Positions 8,462 through 17,379 of a DNA stretch of 49,617 nt are shown one piece after another. Origin of the DNA: Candidatus Epulonipiscium fishelsonii (GTDB lineage Bacteria; Bacillota; Clostridia; Lachnospirales; Cellulosilyticaceae); NCBI GenBank assembly GCA_001983455.1, contig LJDB01000089.1, positions 1 to 49,617 on the forward strand. Direction: 5' to 3'. The translations under genes and the position numbers were made by a program. The number at the start of each line of letters is the position of its first letter. Positions within the stretch are counted from its first letter, which is position 1. The notes beneath the pieces were generated by a model, which was given only the letters and a program-made list of their open reading frames with translations, searched no databases and was not told where the DNA came from.

Positions 8462-9652
8462 ATGAATGTATTAATGATGACAAATAATTATAAACCTATT
8501 GTTGGCGGAGTTCCAATATCAATTGAAAGACTTAGTGAGGGCTTAAAAAGTAATGGCCATAATGTTAATATATTTGCACCAACATATAACGATCAAATAG
8601 AAGAAGAAGGCATTACAAGATATCGTTCTTGCAAGAAAACAATAAGTAATATGACAATTCCTAACATATTTGATAGAAATATAGAAATAAAGTTTAAAAC
8701 TTTAGATATAGATGTTATCCATGTTCATCACCCTAATTTTATAGGCTGGACGGCTCTATACTTAGGAAAAAAATATAATATTCCTGTAGTCTATACTTAT
8801 CATACTAGGTATGAACATTACGTACATAATCTTACATTTATCAAAAATAGTAGACTATTAGATTGGACAAAAACTAAGGCTGTTCCGTTTGCTATTAAAA
8901 ATTTTATAAATATGTGTGATAGAGTGATTGCTCCCACTGACTTAATAAAGGAAGTATTAGAAGATATGGAAATTAAAATTCCTATTGATGTATTGCCAAC
9001 AGGAATACCAAATGAATTTTTTAAGGTTGATCCAAAAGAAGTTATAAAAATTAAAAATAAATATAATGTTAAACATTTATTCTGTACTGTGTCACGCTTG
9101 TCAAAAGAAAAAAACATAGACTTTATTTTAAGAGGTATAAGTGTTTTGAAGCAAAGAATAGGAGACGATTTTAAATTATTGATTATTGGTGAAGGCCAAG
9201 AAAAAGAGCATTTAGTAAATTTGGCAGCAAAACTAAATATCATTGACCAAATAGAATTTGTTGGAAATGTAGCTAATGATGTACTGAAAATTTATTATAA
9301 TGCCTGTGATTTGTTTGTATTTGCATCAAAATCTGAGACTCAAGGAATTGTTTTAATTGAAGCTATGGCAGGTAAATTGCCAGTTGTAGCAGTTGAAGCT
9401 AGTGGAGTAACGGACATAGTTGAAAACGGAAAAAATGGCTATATGACTTTGGAAGACGAAAATGATTGGAGCAACCGAATTATAGATATTATAAGCAATA
9501 GTAAGCTTCATAAAACTTTAAGTTGTAATGCAATTGACACTGCTAACAATTATACTGCGGACAAAATTGCAATTAAAGCAAAAAATATTTATTCAAAAGC
9601 ATTAGAGAATGTTAACAATGTTGAATTTAATCCAAAAATACTTGAAGCATAG
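8462..9652 (+). CDS. GT4-family glycosyltransferase, probably lipid-modifying
   Basis: The 396-residue protein is a two-domain GT-B enzyme. Its N-terminus has NNYKPIVGGVPISIERL (acceptor loop), DVIHVHHPNFIG and YTYHTRYEHYV. The C-terminal nucleotide-sugar domain has VSRLSKEKN, the IIGEGQE loop and the E-x7-E motif ETQGIVLIEAMA followed by VVAVEASGVTDIV. Close relatives in Firmicutes glycosylate diacylglycerol, which fits the DedA and acyltransferase neighbours, but the acceptor is an inference. The start ATG 8462 is chosen because AGGAG (8449-8453) lies eight bases upstream; an upstream TTG at 8381 would overlap dedA without a ribosome site. Confidence 0.85.
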   Translation: MNVLMMTNNYKPIVGGVPISIERLSEGLKSNGHNVNIFAPTYNDQIEEEGITRYRSCKKTISNMTIPNIFDRNIEIKFKTLDIDVIHVHHPNFIGWTALYLGKKYNIPVVYTYHTRYEHYVHNLTFIKNSRLLDWTKTKAVPFAIKNFINMCDRVIAPTDLIKEVLEDMEIKIPIDVLPTGIPNEFFKVDPKEVIKIKNKYNVKHLFCTVSRLSKEKNIDFILRGISVLKQRIGDDFKLLIIGEGQEKEHLVNLAAKLNIIDQIEFVGNVANDVLKIYYNACDLFVFASKSETQGIVLIEAMAGKLPVVAVEASGVTDIVENGKNGYMTLEDENDWSNRIIDIISNSKLHKTLSCNAIDTANNYTADKIAIKAKNIYSKALENVNNVEFNPKILEA

Positions 9653-9663
9653 GAGATGCCCAT

Positions 9664-10242
9664 ATGATATTTAATTTATATTTAAACTTTGTGTATAAGA
9701 CTAGTAAAATAAATTTTATTGAACAAGGTAAAAAAATAGACTATAATAATTCTATTATAGGATTTTGGCATGGCGAAAGCTGCTGCAACTATTTAATATG
9801 TAAACATTTTAAAGATAAAGCTATAGATATAATTGTAACAGAAGACAAAAGAGGAGATTATATATCAAACATTTTGGAAAAGTATAAAGTAACTCCTTTA
9901 AGAGTGGGCGATGGTTGTAGAGCAAAAGATAAGCTTAGAGAAATAATTACCACTGCACAAATTCCAAATAGAATATTTATGGTAGCTTTAGATGGTCCGT
10001 TAGGTCCATATCATGTGCCTAAAAAATTAGCTTTTATGTTGTCAAATAAATCTAATAAGCAACTAGGCATAATACGAACAGACGTAAAGAGAAAAATTAT
10101 TTTAAAAAGGTGGGATAAATATATCATACCTTTACCATTCAATAATATTACTTTCAATATAGAAGGAAATGATATTATTAGTAATGAATTTTTAAATAAT
10201 TTTAAATACATTCAAGAGATGGGCTACACTATAAAAGGATAG
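9664..10242 (+). CDS. DUF374-like lysophospholipid/lipid acyltransferase
   Basis: The 192-residue protein shows the DUF374 (LPLAT-like) pattern. It has FWHGES near 34-39 in place of the HX4D box histidine region, EDKRGDYISNILEKYKV, RVGDGCRAKDKLREI and the characteristic ALDGPLGPYHVPKK. These correspond to the family blocks FWHGR, S-D-G, RGSS-GG and TPDGPRGP. Members act on membrane lipids or lipid A-like acceptors at the cytoplasmic membrane. It follows the glycosyltransferase by 11 bp and precedes the regulator by 10 bp, so it is co-transcribed. The exact acyl donor and acceptor are unknown. Confidence 0.75.
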   Translation: MIFNLYLNFVYKTSKINFIEQGKKIDYNNSIIGFWHGESCCNYLICKHFKDKAIDIIVTEDKRGDYISNILEKYKVTPLRVGDGCRAKDKLREIITTAQIPNRIFMVALDGPLGPYHVPKKLAFMLSNKSNKQLGIIRTDVKRKIILKRWDKYIIPLPFNNITFNIEGNDIISNEFLNNFKYIQEMGYTIKG

Positions 10243-10252
10243 AGGATATAAT

Positions 10253-10948
10253 ATGGAAACAATTTTAGTAGTAGATGATGATAAAGATATAAGAGAATTA
10301 TTAATGATATTATTACAATCTGAAGGTTACAATGTTGTTGAAGCTGAAAATGGGGAGGAAGCATTAAAAAAGATAGACATTAACACTAGTCTTGTGATAT
10401 TGGACATAATGATGCCAAAGCTAAACGGAATACAAACTTGCACTAAAATACGTGAGGTTAACTTTGTGCCAATTTTATTCCTAACAGCAAAAGGTCAAGA
10501 TTCAGATAAGATAATAGGCTTTTCTGCAGGTGGTGATGATTATTTAGTGAAACCATTTTCACCATCCGAACTTATGGCAAGGGTGAAAGCATTGCTCAGA
10601 AGACATTTAGTTTATACAAATAATATGTCTGTCAAAGAAGATAAAGTAAATAATATAATTATCAGAGATCTTATAATAAATCTTGATGAAAAATCCATAA
10701 CTCTAGGTAATAAGCAAATTAGTTTAACACCTAGAGAATTTGATATTTTGGTGTTACTAGCTAGTACTAAAAATAAAGTTTTTTCAGCCCAAAATATATA
10801 TGAGAGCGTATGGAATGAACCGTATTTTAGTATATCAAATAATACAATAATGGTTCATATTAGAAAACTAAGAGAAAAAATTGAACAAAAACCACAAAGT
10901 CCAGAATATATAAAAACGGTATGGGGAATGGAGTATAAAATTGAATAA
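10253..10948 (+). CDS. OmpR-family response regulator
   Basis: The 231-residue protein has a receiver domain (VVDDDKDIR, phospho-acceptor Asp51 in VILDIMMPK, switch Thr in LTAKG, Lys in YLVKPFSP). A winged-helix DNA-binding domain follows at about 130-231 (LTPREFDILVLLAS, ending VWGMEYKIE). It overlaps the kinase gene by 8 bp. Being last-but-one in the DedA-glycosyltransferase-acyltransferase operon, it probably controls that operon through the TTAAGA repeats at 7843-7882. Confidence 0.92.
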   Translation: METILVVDDDKDIRELLMILLQSEGYNVVEAENGEEALKKIDINTSLVILDIMMPKLNGIQTCTKIREVNFVPILFLTAKGQDSDKIIGFSAGGDDYLVKPFSPSELMARVKALLRRHLVYTNNMSVKEDKVNNIIIRDLIINLDEKSITLGNKQISLTPREFDILVLLASTKNKVFSAQNIYESVWNEPYFSISNNTIMVHIRKLREKIEQKPQSPEYIKTVWGMEYKIE

Positions 10949-12233
10949 ATCAAAGCTAGGCATAGAAATATTAAAGTATCTTATGAAATCCTTAATAACT
11001 ACACTAGTAATTTCCGGCTTATTATTTAGCATTTCAATTATAATTAATCAAAAACATATAGTAGCTAGTAAAGATAAAACCCTAGATTATATAAAATTTG
11101 TAAAAAATAAATTTGAAACTTTTATAGTTCAAGAAAATGTTAAGTCTACTGATATAGAAAAAATAAATGACTGGATAGAGGAGTATACAAATATAGAATT
11201 AGTTTTAATGCAAGATAATAAAATATTATATTCCACAGAAGGTGCAGAAATCCATATTTCCAATGAAGATGAATTAGAGCTCGATTTTAAAAAAGAAGTA
11301 ATGATGTTTTCAATTCCATTTTATGATGAAAACATAGTGACATTTTTTTTGAAAGAAGAAGATTTTTCATGGGCTATAGTTATTAATATTTGTAATTCTA
11401 TTATATCTATTTTAATATTTATAACTTTATTTTTGAATAAAATAAAAAATAAAGTTGATTACATAGAAGAAATAGAAAAAGGAATTAAAATTTTAGAAAG
11501 TGGAGATTTAGAAAATAAGATTTCTCAAATCGGAAATGATGAGTTGGCAAATCTAGTAAAAAGTATAAACAATATGAGTGTTGCAATGAAAGAAAAAATT
11601 GAAGGGGAACAGCAGGCTCAGGAGGCAAATAAACTTCTTATAACCAACATCTCTCATGATATACGTACACCATTAACTCCTATAATTGGATATTTGACTA
11701 TTTTAAAAACAAATAAAGACTTATCTGAAGAGCAAAAAGATAAGTTTTTGGATACTGCTCTTGCCAAATCAGAACAGCTAAAAGAACGAACTAGTATGTT
11801 ATTTGAATATGCTTTGTTGTATTCAAACCAAAAACAACTAAATAAGGTAAAAGTAAATGCTAAAGAATTGATAGAACAATTTATCTTTGAAAGCACTATA
11901 ACTTTAAATAATAATAACTTTAAAGTTGAAACCAATATTGATATTGAAGAAGTATTTGAGATTAATATTGATGTAAACGAACTCAATAGGGTATTTGATA
12001 ATGCAATTTCTAATATTCTTAAATATGGAGATAATAATTTTGTAGTAATATTTAAAGCTTCAAATATAGATGATAAATTAAATATAACCCTATCTAATCA
12101 TATTAATTATGATAAAGAATCAATAAGTACTGGCCTTGGAAACAACATATGCAAAAGTTTAGTTAATCTTCATGGAGGAATTTTTGAAGCTAAAAGGATA
12201 GATAATATTTATGATGTTTATATTTCTTTATAA
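10941..12233 (+). CDS. Sensor histidine kinase
   Basis: The 430-residue protein has two membrane segments (about 16-38 and 146-168) bracketing an extracellular domain of about 105 residues, then a HAMP-like linker. The dimerisation/phosphorylation helix has His239 in NISHDIRTPLTPI. The ATPase domain has an N-box (FDNAISNILKYG) and a G2 box (GLGNNICKSLVNLHGG). The usual DxGxG G1 box is not obvious; the segment LSNHINYDKES replaces it, as in some VanS-like clostridial kinases. The start overlaps the regulator gene, so the two are translationally coupled. The stimulus is unknown; an envelope-lipid signal is suggested by context. Confidence 0.88.
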   Translation: MNKSKLGIEILKYLMKSLITTLVISGLLFSISIIINQKHIVASKDKTLDYIKFVKNKFETFIVQENVKSTDIEKINDWIEEYTNIELVLMQDNKILYSTEGAEIHISNEDELELDFKKEVMMFSIPFYDENIVTFFLKEEDFSWAIVINICNSIISILIFITLFLNKIKNKVDYIEEIEKGIKILESGDLENKISQIGNDELANLVKSINNMSVAMKEKIEGEQQAQEANKLLITNISHDIRTPLTPIIGYLTILKTNKDLSEEQKDKFLDTALAKSEQLKERTSMLFEYALLYSNQKQLNKVKVNAKELIEQFIFESTITLNNNNFKVETNIDIEEVFEINIDVNELNRVFDNAISNILKYGDNNFVVIFKASNIDDKLNITLSNHINYDKESISTGLGNNICKSLVNLHGGIFEAKRIDNIYDVYISL

Positions 12234-12290
12234 TTCAAATAGTCTATTCTCTTAAATGGGCGAATATCGTCCGCCCATTTAAATATCATT
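12217..12290 (+). repeat. Dispersed repeat, copy 1 (end of kinase gene plus terminator)
   Basis: About 74 bp, starting TTTATATTTC in the last codons of the kinase gene and running through its terminator, recurs at 20829-20903 with roughly 80-85% identity by eye. Shared landmarks are CTTTATAATTCAA, TAGTCT, ATATCGTCCGCCC and AAATATCATTT. Confidence 0.7.
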
Positions 12291-12297
12291 TTTTTCT
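12254..12297 (+). terminator. Terminator of the DedA/two-component operon
   Basis: AAATGGGCG (12254-12262) and CGCCCATTT (12272-12280) form a perfect nine-pair stem with a nine-base loop. It is followed by AAATATCA and a run of seven T. It lies between the convergent kinase and tctA genes. Confidence 0.75.
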
Positions 12298-13755
12298 TTT
12301 ATCTAAATAGGCCATTACAAAAGGCATACATATAGCTAAAGCAAAAAATATTGTTCCAATTGAAGGTTGTTGCATACTTTCAAAAAATGATCCATAATAA
12401 ATTATTGAACGACGCAAATTGTCTTCAACAATTCCGCCTAGTACTATTGCTAAAATAAAAGGTGATAGCGGGTATTTATTTTTATCCAATACATATCCAA
12501 CAATAACAAATAACAGCAGATACATTAGATCGAATATACTATTATTTATACTTATAACTCCAATAGTACAAAATACAGCTACAACAGGGAATAATAAGTA
12601 TTTAGGTACCTCAATTATTTTAGCCATAAATTGAATAGTAGTAGCTTGATATAGATACATAAAAATATTAGCAATAAAAACAATGAATATAATTGTTTTA
12701 AATAAGACTGGTTGTTGCATACTAAGAGTTGGTCCTGGGGTCAATCCTTGTAGTGCAATGGCCCCCATTATAATGGCTGTTACAGTATCACCTGGCACAC
12801 CTAAAGCAAGCATAGGGACTAGTGCACCACCAGTGGTTGCGTTGTTTGCACTTTCACAAGAGTATATTCCTGCTTCATGTCCAGTGCCGAATTTTTCTGG
12901 TGTAGGAGAACTTCTCTTGGCTTGTTCATATGAAATAAGTCCAGCAGCTCCGCCGCCCATTCCAGGCAAAATGCCTATAACTGTACCTAAAAAGCTTCCT
13001 TGCAACATTATTTTAAAGTTTTCTTTAATAGAAGATAACTTAGGTGCATAAAACAGCTTTTTTTCAACCTTAATAGGTACAATTTTTTCGTGTATAGTAG
13101 CTAGTGAGTAAATTATCTCTGGCAATGCAAAAATACCAATAATAATTACCACTAGGTCAAAGCCATTTTCAAGTCCTGAAAATCCAAAAGTATATCTTGA
13201 AGCAATTCCATCAACTGGGCTCATTCCAACTGTTGTAAATAATAGTCCCAACATCATAGCTATAAATCCCTTTAATCTTTTTCCGCTCATCATTGAGCAT
13301 ACTAAAGACAATGATAAAACAGCTGTCCCAAAATATTCCCATGGACCAAATTGAATAGCCATCTGTGATAATGGAGGTGCTAAGCACATCAATACTACTG
13401 CACTAAATATTCCACCAAAAACAGATGCGAAAGCTCCAATAGATAAAGCGTCTGTTGCACGTCCTTGTTGAGTCATTGGATACCCATCAAATGTAGTAGC
13501 AACTGACGCAGCTGTTCCAGGTATTTTTAATAATATTGCAGAAACTAACCCGCCTGTTACACTGCCCATATATATCCCCATTATCAAACACATTGAAGGA
13601 ATTACTTCAAGTGCAAATGTTATTGGAAGCACCAAAGCTACAGCAATAGGACCATTTAAACCTGGAATGCACCCAAAAATATTTCCTACAATAACTCCAA
13701 TCAATATTAGGGATAAACATTCAATATTCATTACACTTTGTATAATCTCTATCAT
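12286..13755 (-). CDS. tctA: Tripartite tricarboxylate transporter, large membrane subunit (TctA)
   Basis: The 489-residue, highly hydrophobic protein (about 11-12 segments) has the TctA signatures: GVIVGNIFGCIPGLNGPIA at the N-terminus, GSVTGGLVSAILLKIPGT (about 64-81), the second inverted-repeat motif GILPGMGGGAAGLISYEQAKR and GALVPMLALGVPGDTVTAIIMG. It is the transport channel of a periplasmic/extracellular binding protein-dependent secondary transporter for di- or tricarboxylates, working with TctB and the TctC binding protein encoded just upstream. A GGAGG site precedes the start; the gap to tctB is 14 bp. The substrate is not predictable. Confidence 0.93.
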   Translation of the reverse strand: MIEIIQSVMNIECLSLILIGVIVGNIFGCIPGLNGPIAVALVLPITFALEVIPSMCLIMGIYMGSVTGGLVSAILLKIPGTAASVATTFDGYPMTQQGRATDALSIGAFASVFGGIFSAVVLMCLAPPLSQMAIQFGPWEYFGTAVLSLSLVCSMMSGKRLKGFIAMMLGLLFTTVGMSPVDGIASRYTFGFSGLENGFDLVVIIIGIFALPEIIYSLATIHEKIVPIKVEKKLFYAPKLSSIKENFKIMLQGSFLGTVIGILPGMGGGAAGLISYEQAKRSSPTPEKFGTGHEAGIYSCESANNATTGGALVPMLALGVPGDTVTAIIMGAIALQGLTPGPTLSMQQPVLFKTIIFIVFIANIFMYLYQATTIQFMAKIIEVPKYLLFPVVAVFCTIGVISINNSIFDLMYLLLFVIVGYVLDKNKYPLSPFILAIVLGGIVEDNLRRSIIYYGSFFESMQQPSIGTIFFALAICMPFVMAYLDKRKK

Positions 13756-13769
13756 CTTGGTTTCCTCCC

Positions 13770-14249
13770 TTATATATTAAATATTCCACTAGGTAACATT
13801 ACATTAAAATAATTTGTAAAAACAAAATATAATACGTATACACTAGTAGTTGAAATTAATATTGTAATACTCCCTCTCTTTACACCTATAGCTTTACCAT
13901 ACTGCAACTTATATAAAAATGGTATTGCTATAGCAAGAAAAATACTGCTACTTAAAAAAAATCCAAGCGTAGTCATACTTAAAGAATATCCTATAAATAA
14001 TATGTAAAATGCAAGTCTTCTTCCTTTAAACATTTCTAAAAATCCAAACGCTTTTTCTTTTTCTTCTGGATTTTTTAAGATTACAATTATACGAATAATT
14101 AAAAGTATACTTAATCCAATAATTATAATTCTTGGAAAAAGAGCTGCTCCTCCAGACTTATCAATTATACTTACTGGAAAGCTATATGATGAAACATACA
14201 TTCCAATTCCAATGATTATTAATATAACACTAAAAATTATTTCTCCCAT
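13770..14249 (-). CDS. tctB: Tripartite tricarboxylate transporter, small membrane subunit (TctB)
   Basis: The 159-residue protein has four predicted membrane segments (about 2-20, 37-55, 78-96, 100-118, with a further C-terminal hydrophobic stretch). It has the FPRIIIIGLSILL segment typical of TctB. It lies between tctC and tctA in the order tctC-tctB-tctA. The 65-bp gap after tctC holds a GC-rich hairpin (CGAACA-C-TGTTCG region near 14288-14300), probably there to keep TctB/TctA levels below the binding protein. GGGGGAAA precedes the ATG. Confidence 0.85.
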   Translation of the reverse strand: MGEIIFSVILIIIGIGMYVSSYSFPVSIIDKSGGAALFPRIIIIGLSILLIIRIIVILKNPEEKEKAFGFLEMFKGRRLAFYILFIGYSLSMTTLGFFLSSSIFLAIAIPFLYKLQYGKAIGVKRGSITILISTTSVYVLYFVFTNYFNVMLPSGIFNI

Positions 14250-14314
14250 GGTTTTCCCCCTTTATTAATAGGTATAATACTAAAGACGAACAGTGTTCGC
14301 CTTTTTCTTCTTAA

Positions 14315-15307
14315 TTACTGTTGTATTACAGCTTGTGCAGCTTCCCCAAATGCAGCATAATTTGCAGTCAAATCTTCAACATATTGAGTTGTTTCAGTAT
14401 GCTTTGGTTTAAAGCTAATATTTTGTAGCTCTTCAATACATTGTGGATTTTCACTTGCTTCACTTATTAAGTTGTTTATGTAATCAACTATTGGTTCGGG
14501 GGTATCTTTTGGTGCCCATAAGCCGAAATCTTGTTTTAAATATGCATAGTTTTCAAATCCTAGTTCAGCAAATGTTGGAATATCTTCATATCCTACTTGA
14601 GGTTCACTCGCAATAATTCCTAAGCATCTAAAGTCTCCACTATCAATATATTGCTTAACTGCTCCAAACCCGTCTAGATAACCGTCTATTCTTCCCCCAA
14701 GAAGCTCTGGAGCTTTTGAATTTCCGCTTAAATCTACTTTATTAAATTCTACGCCTTTTTCTTGCTCAATTTGTAAAATACCAAATAAAGGTAATGTACC
14801 AGTAACAGAGCCCATTTTTATCTCGCCAGGTGTTGCCTTAGCAGCTTCTATTAAATCATCCATTGTCTGATATGGTGAATCTGCTGAAACTACAACAGCC
14901 ATTGAAGAATCTATTAAATATCCAATTGGCTCTGCATCTGTAGGTGTAAATTTTGCAATTCCCAGTGCATGTTGCATTATAAAACCTGACGAATGAAGAG
15001 CTACAGTATATCCATCTGGATCAGACTTTAGCATTTCTTCAAAACCTGTTCTTCCTCCCGCTCCAACAATATTAGTAATTTTAATATCAGTTTCAGTAGC
15101 TTCATCCATATATTGAGCCATAATTCTCGCTGGAATATCAGAGTTGCCTCCTGCTTCATAAGGAATGATAATATTGATGCTTTCACTTGGAGTAAACACA
15201 CCGTTTACAATATCCTCCTGTGTTGTGTTAGAAGTTTGTTCAGAACCACATCCAGTTAAAATTACCATCATAGATGTAGCTAACGCTAGTATTAACTTTT
15301 TTTTCAT
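14315..15307 (-). CDS. tctC: Tripartite tricarboxylate transporter substrate-binding lipoprotein (TctC/Bug)
   Basis: The 330-residue protein has a lipoprotein signal (MKKKLILALATSMM, lipobox LTGC with Cys20) and then the Bug-family fold. Seen are INIIIPYEAGGNSDIPARIM (ligand-binding loop), GAGGRTGFEEMLKSDPDGY, the SVTGTLP segment and LSGNSKAPELLGGRIDGYLDG. In a monoderm cell it would be tethered to the outer face of the membrane and deliver a carboxylate to TctAB. AAAGGA precedes the ATG. It is the first gene of its operon, with a promoter at 15358-15386. Confidence 0.92.
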   Translation of the reverse strand: MKKKLILALATSMMVILTGCGSEQTSNTTQEDIVNGVFTPSESINIIIPYEAGGNSDIPARIMAQYMDEATETDIKITNIVGAGGRTGFEEMLKSDPDGYTVALHSSGFIMQHALGIAKFTPTDAEPIGYLIDSSMAVVVSADSPYQTMDDLIEAAKATPGEIKMGSVTGTLPLFGILQIEQEKGVEFNKVDLSGNSKAPELLGGRIDGYLDGFGAVKQYIDSGDFRCLGIIASEPQVGYEDIPTFAELGFENYAYLKQDFGLWAPKDTPEPIVDYINNLISEASENPQCIEELQNISFKPKHTETTQYVEDLTANYAAFGEAAQAVIQQ

Positions 15308-15357
15308 ATGAGTTTCCTTTCATATATGTAAAATATTTTTCTTGGTCTTACCTTTTT

Positions 15358-15386
15358 ATAATATCATATATATTTAGTTGCGTCAT
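15358..15386 (-). promoter_or_regulatory. tctCBA promoter
   Basis: ATGACG (15381-15386) and TATTAT (15358-15363) are 17 bp apart on the minus strand, about 50 bp upstream of tctC. Match to consensus is moderate (4/6 and 5/6). Confidence 0.5.
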
Positions 15387-16156
15387 TAAAATTTTAAAAA
15401 TAATTATTTTTTCGTGCAAATTTATTGACAATAACCGTATAATTTTATGTAAAATTAAAATAAGGACTGAATTACATCCATAAAAAAATCTTCCTTTTTT
15501 ATAAATAACCCATTTGTGCTAGTGAAATATTCTAGTACTTCAATATAAATGGTAATGTAATATTACAGGCAAATATTAGAACTACTTGTGCATACAAATT
15601 GCACATTAATGCATAATTATGCAATTTGGAGTAATGCCAATTATATTGAATACAATTCACTAGTCAGAAGAAATATACTAGGGTATTTTGCCAATTGAAT
15701 TTTGCTCGATATAGGTATATACTTTAACAGTTAACCTATGTGAAAAAAACAAGTAGCAGAGTAGCCACGAAAAGTAAGTAGCCAATAGGTGAAAAAATAA
15801 GTAGTAGAGCAGACGTGAAACAATAAATAGCACCTAGTTAACAACCCAACATAACCCAATATAACAGATTTAATCACGAATTAAAAAAAGTTAAATATGC
15901 TTCAAGCATCAAATGAAAACCACGGCCTTGGCCTTAGTTTACAGACAATATACTTTAAAATACAATATAAGTTTTGTAGGGGTATTAATTAATTACCATA
16001 ATAAAGTCCCCTATAATATCACTATTAAATATAAGAGCGGTCACTTTATGTAAAAAAATTAAGTAAGCAAATTGTTCACGGTAAGTGGTATAATTAGTAA
16101 GATTACTAAACCTGAAGAAATTTTAAGCCTATTTTAATAATAAAATTTTAAGCTAG
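15387..16156. other. Gene-free AT-rich stretch upstream of the repeat array
   Basis: No ORF with a ribosome site or recognisable product is present. It holds a 12-bp palindrome TGTAATATTACA (near 15554), a 14-bp palindrome TGCATAATTATGCA (near 15611) and an imperfect 50-bp tandem duplication at 15739-15838. Nothing resembling an RNA gene was seen. Confidence 0.6.
15739..15838. repeat. Two imperfect 50-bp tandem copies
   Basis: The sequence GTGAAAAAA-CAAGTAGCAGAG is followed 50 bp later by GTGAAAAAA-TAAGTAGTAGAG. The halves also share AAGTAGCC/AAATAGCAC-like ends. The copies are diverged and contain no ORF. Confidence 0.5.
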
Positions 16157-16822
16157 AATGCATATCCTACACATAACTAGAGCTTTCCTATAGAATGCAT
16201 ATCCTACACATAACTAGAGCTTTCCTATAGAATGCATATCCTACACATAACTAGAGCTTCTCTTCATAATGCATATCCTACACATAATTAGAACTTCTCT
16301 TCATAATGCATATCCTACACATAACTAAAGCTTCCCTCCATAATGCATATCCTACATATAACTAGAGCTTTCCTATAGAATGCATATCCTACACATAACT
16401 AAAGCTTCCCTCCAGAATGCATATCTTACACATAATTAGAACTTCTCTTCATAATGCATATCCTACACATAACTAGAGCTTTCCTATAGAATGCATATCC
16501 TACACATAACTAGAGCTTCTCTTCATAATGCATATCCTACACATAATTAGAACTTCTCTTCATAATGCATATCCTACACATAACTAAAGCTTCCCTCCAT
16601 AATGCATATCCTACATATAACTAGAGCTTTCCTATAGAATGCATATCCTACACATAACTAAAGCTTCCCTCCAGAATGCATATCTTACACATAATTAGAA
16701 CTTCTCTTCATAATGCATATCCTACACATAACTAGAGCTTTCCTATAGAATGCATATCCTACACATAACTAGAGCTTCTCTTCATAATGCATATCCTACA
16801 CATAACTAGAACTTCTCTTCAT
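16157..16822. repeat. Array of eighteen 37-bp tandem repeats with a 259-bp higher-order unit
   Basis: Eighteen units of exactly 37 bp run without interruption (18 x 37 = 666 bp). Each starts AATGCATATC and has a nearly constant first 20 bp (single-base variants ACATAT, CTTACA) and a variable last 17 bp drawn from a few forms (ending CCTATAG, CTCTTCAT, CCCTCCAT or CCCTCCAG). Naming unit types by sequence gives A, then ABCDEFG, ABCDEFG, then ABC-like. Units 2-8 (16194-16452) are identical, as read, to units 9-15 (16453-16711). There is no spacer between units, so it is not a CRISPR array. 37 is not a multiple of three and each unit has stop codons, so it is not coding. Confidence 0.95.
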
Positions 16823-16845
16823 AATTCGTATCACGAATAAGAAGA

Positions 16846-16910
16846 AAAGGCCTGTGCATACATAAATATTCATTATGCTAATGAATATTACCAAAAAAAT
16901 CCAAGCCTTT
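16846..16910. repeat. Nested inverted repeat just after the 37-bp array
   Basis: AATATTCATTA (16865-16875) and TAATGAATATT (16879-16889) form a perfect 11-pair stem with a TGC loop. Outside it, AAAGGCCTG (16846-16854) can pair with CAAGCCTTT (16902-16910), 8 of 9. It lies 24 bp beyond the last 37-bp unit. Function unknown; a cruciform, a terminator-like element or a protein site are all possible. Confidence 0.6.
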
Positions 16911-17379
16911 GTACGTATCTGGAATTATGAGGGATATACTAGTGAGGGATGAATAGTTATTTTTTTAATTTACCAGTCGTACTAGTCAAATATTTTATTA
17001 CTAAAACTAAAAATCTCATTTAGATTATCGCCCATGCATATTATTCATAATAAAGATAAGAATATCGGTTTTAATAGTAATATAAAAAATGCAATTAAGT
17101 AGCACAAAACGTAAATAATTTAATTATAACCCTAATAAAACATCATAAATAATCTATTAGATGAGTTTGAAATGTAATAATATATTGCACAAAATATATT
17201 ATTAAGGCAATGGTAATATAATAAAAATCATAACTAAAATTTGTCATTATTACTAAAGTTACTTGAATTAGTAAAAAAAACAAGCATTTATTAGTTGATT
17301 ATGATATAATTAATTTGGTATGACCATATTATTGCCATGTTTTAACTTAAAATTTAAATTTAAAGGAGAGCAAATATAG
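16911..17379. other. Gene-free leader region of the UroD-family gene
   Basis: It is AT-rich with no supportable ORF. It contains a perfect 12-pair inverted repeat TAATAATATATT/AATATATTATTA (17175-17204) and a TATAAT at about 17304-17309, which may be the -10 of the following gene although no good -35 precedes it. A GGCAAT...ATTGCC pair lies on either side of this region. Confidence 0.45.

Noticed and set aside
10253..15307. The two-component pair at 10253-12233 as a TctDE regulator of tctCBA
   Set aside because: The kinase gene converges with tctA across a terminator, and the pair belongs to the upstream lipid operon; the tct promoter is 3 kb away with no shared motif seen.
15554..15624. Palindromes TGTAATATTACA and TGCATAATTATGCA as operators
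   Set aside because: They lie far from any start codon and such AT palindromes are common in this base composition; mentioned only as content of the gene-free region.
16157..16822. Possible CRISPR array
   Set aside because: Units abut with no unique spacers, the variable halves recur in a fixed order, and no cas gene is present.
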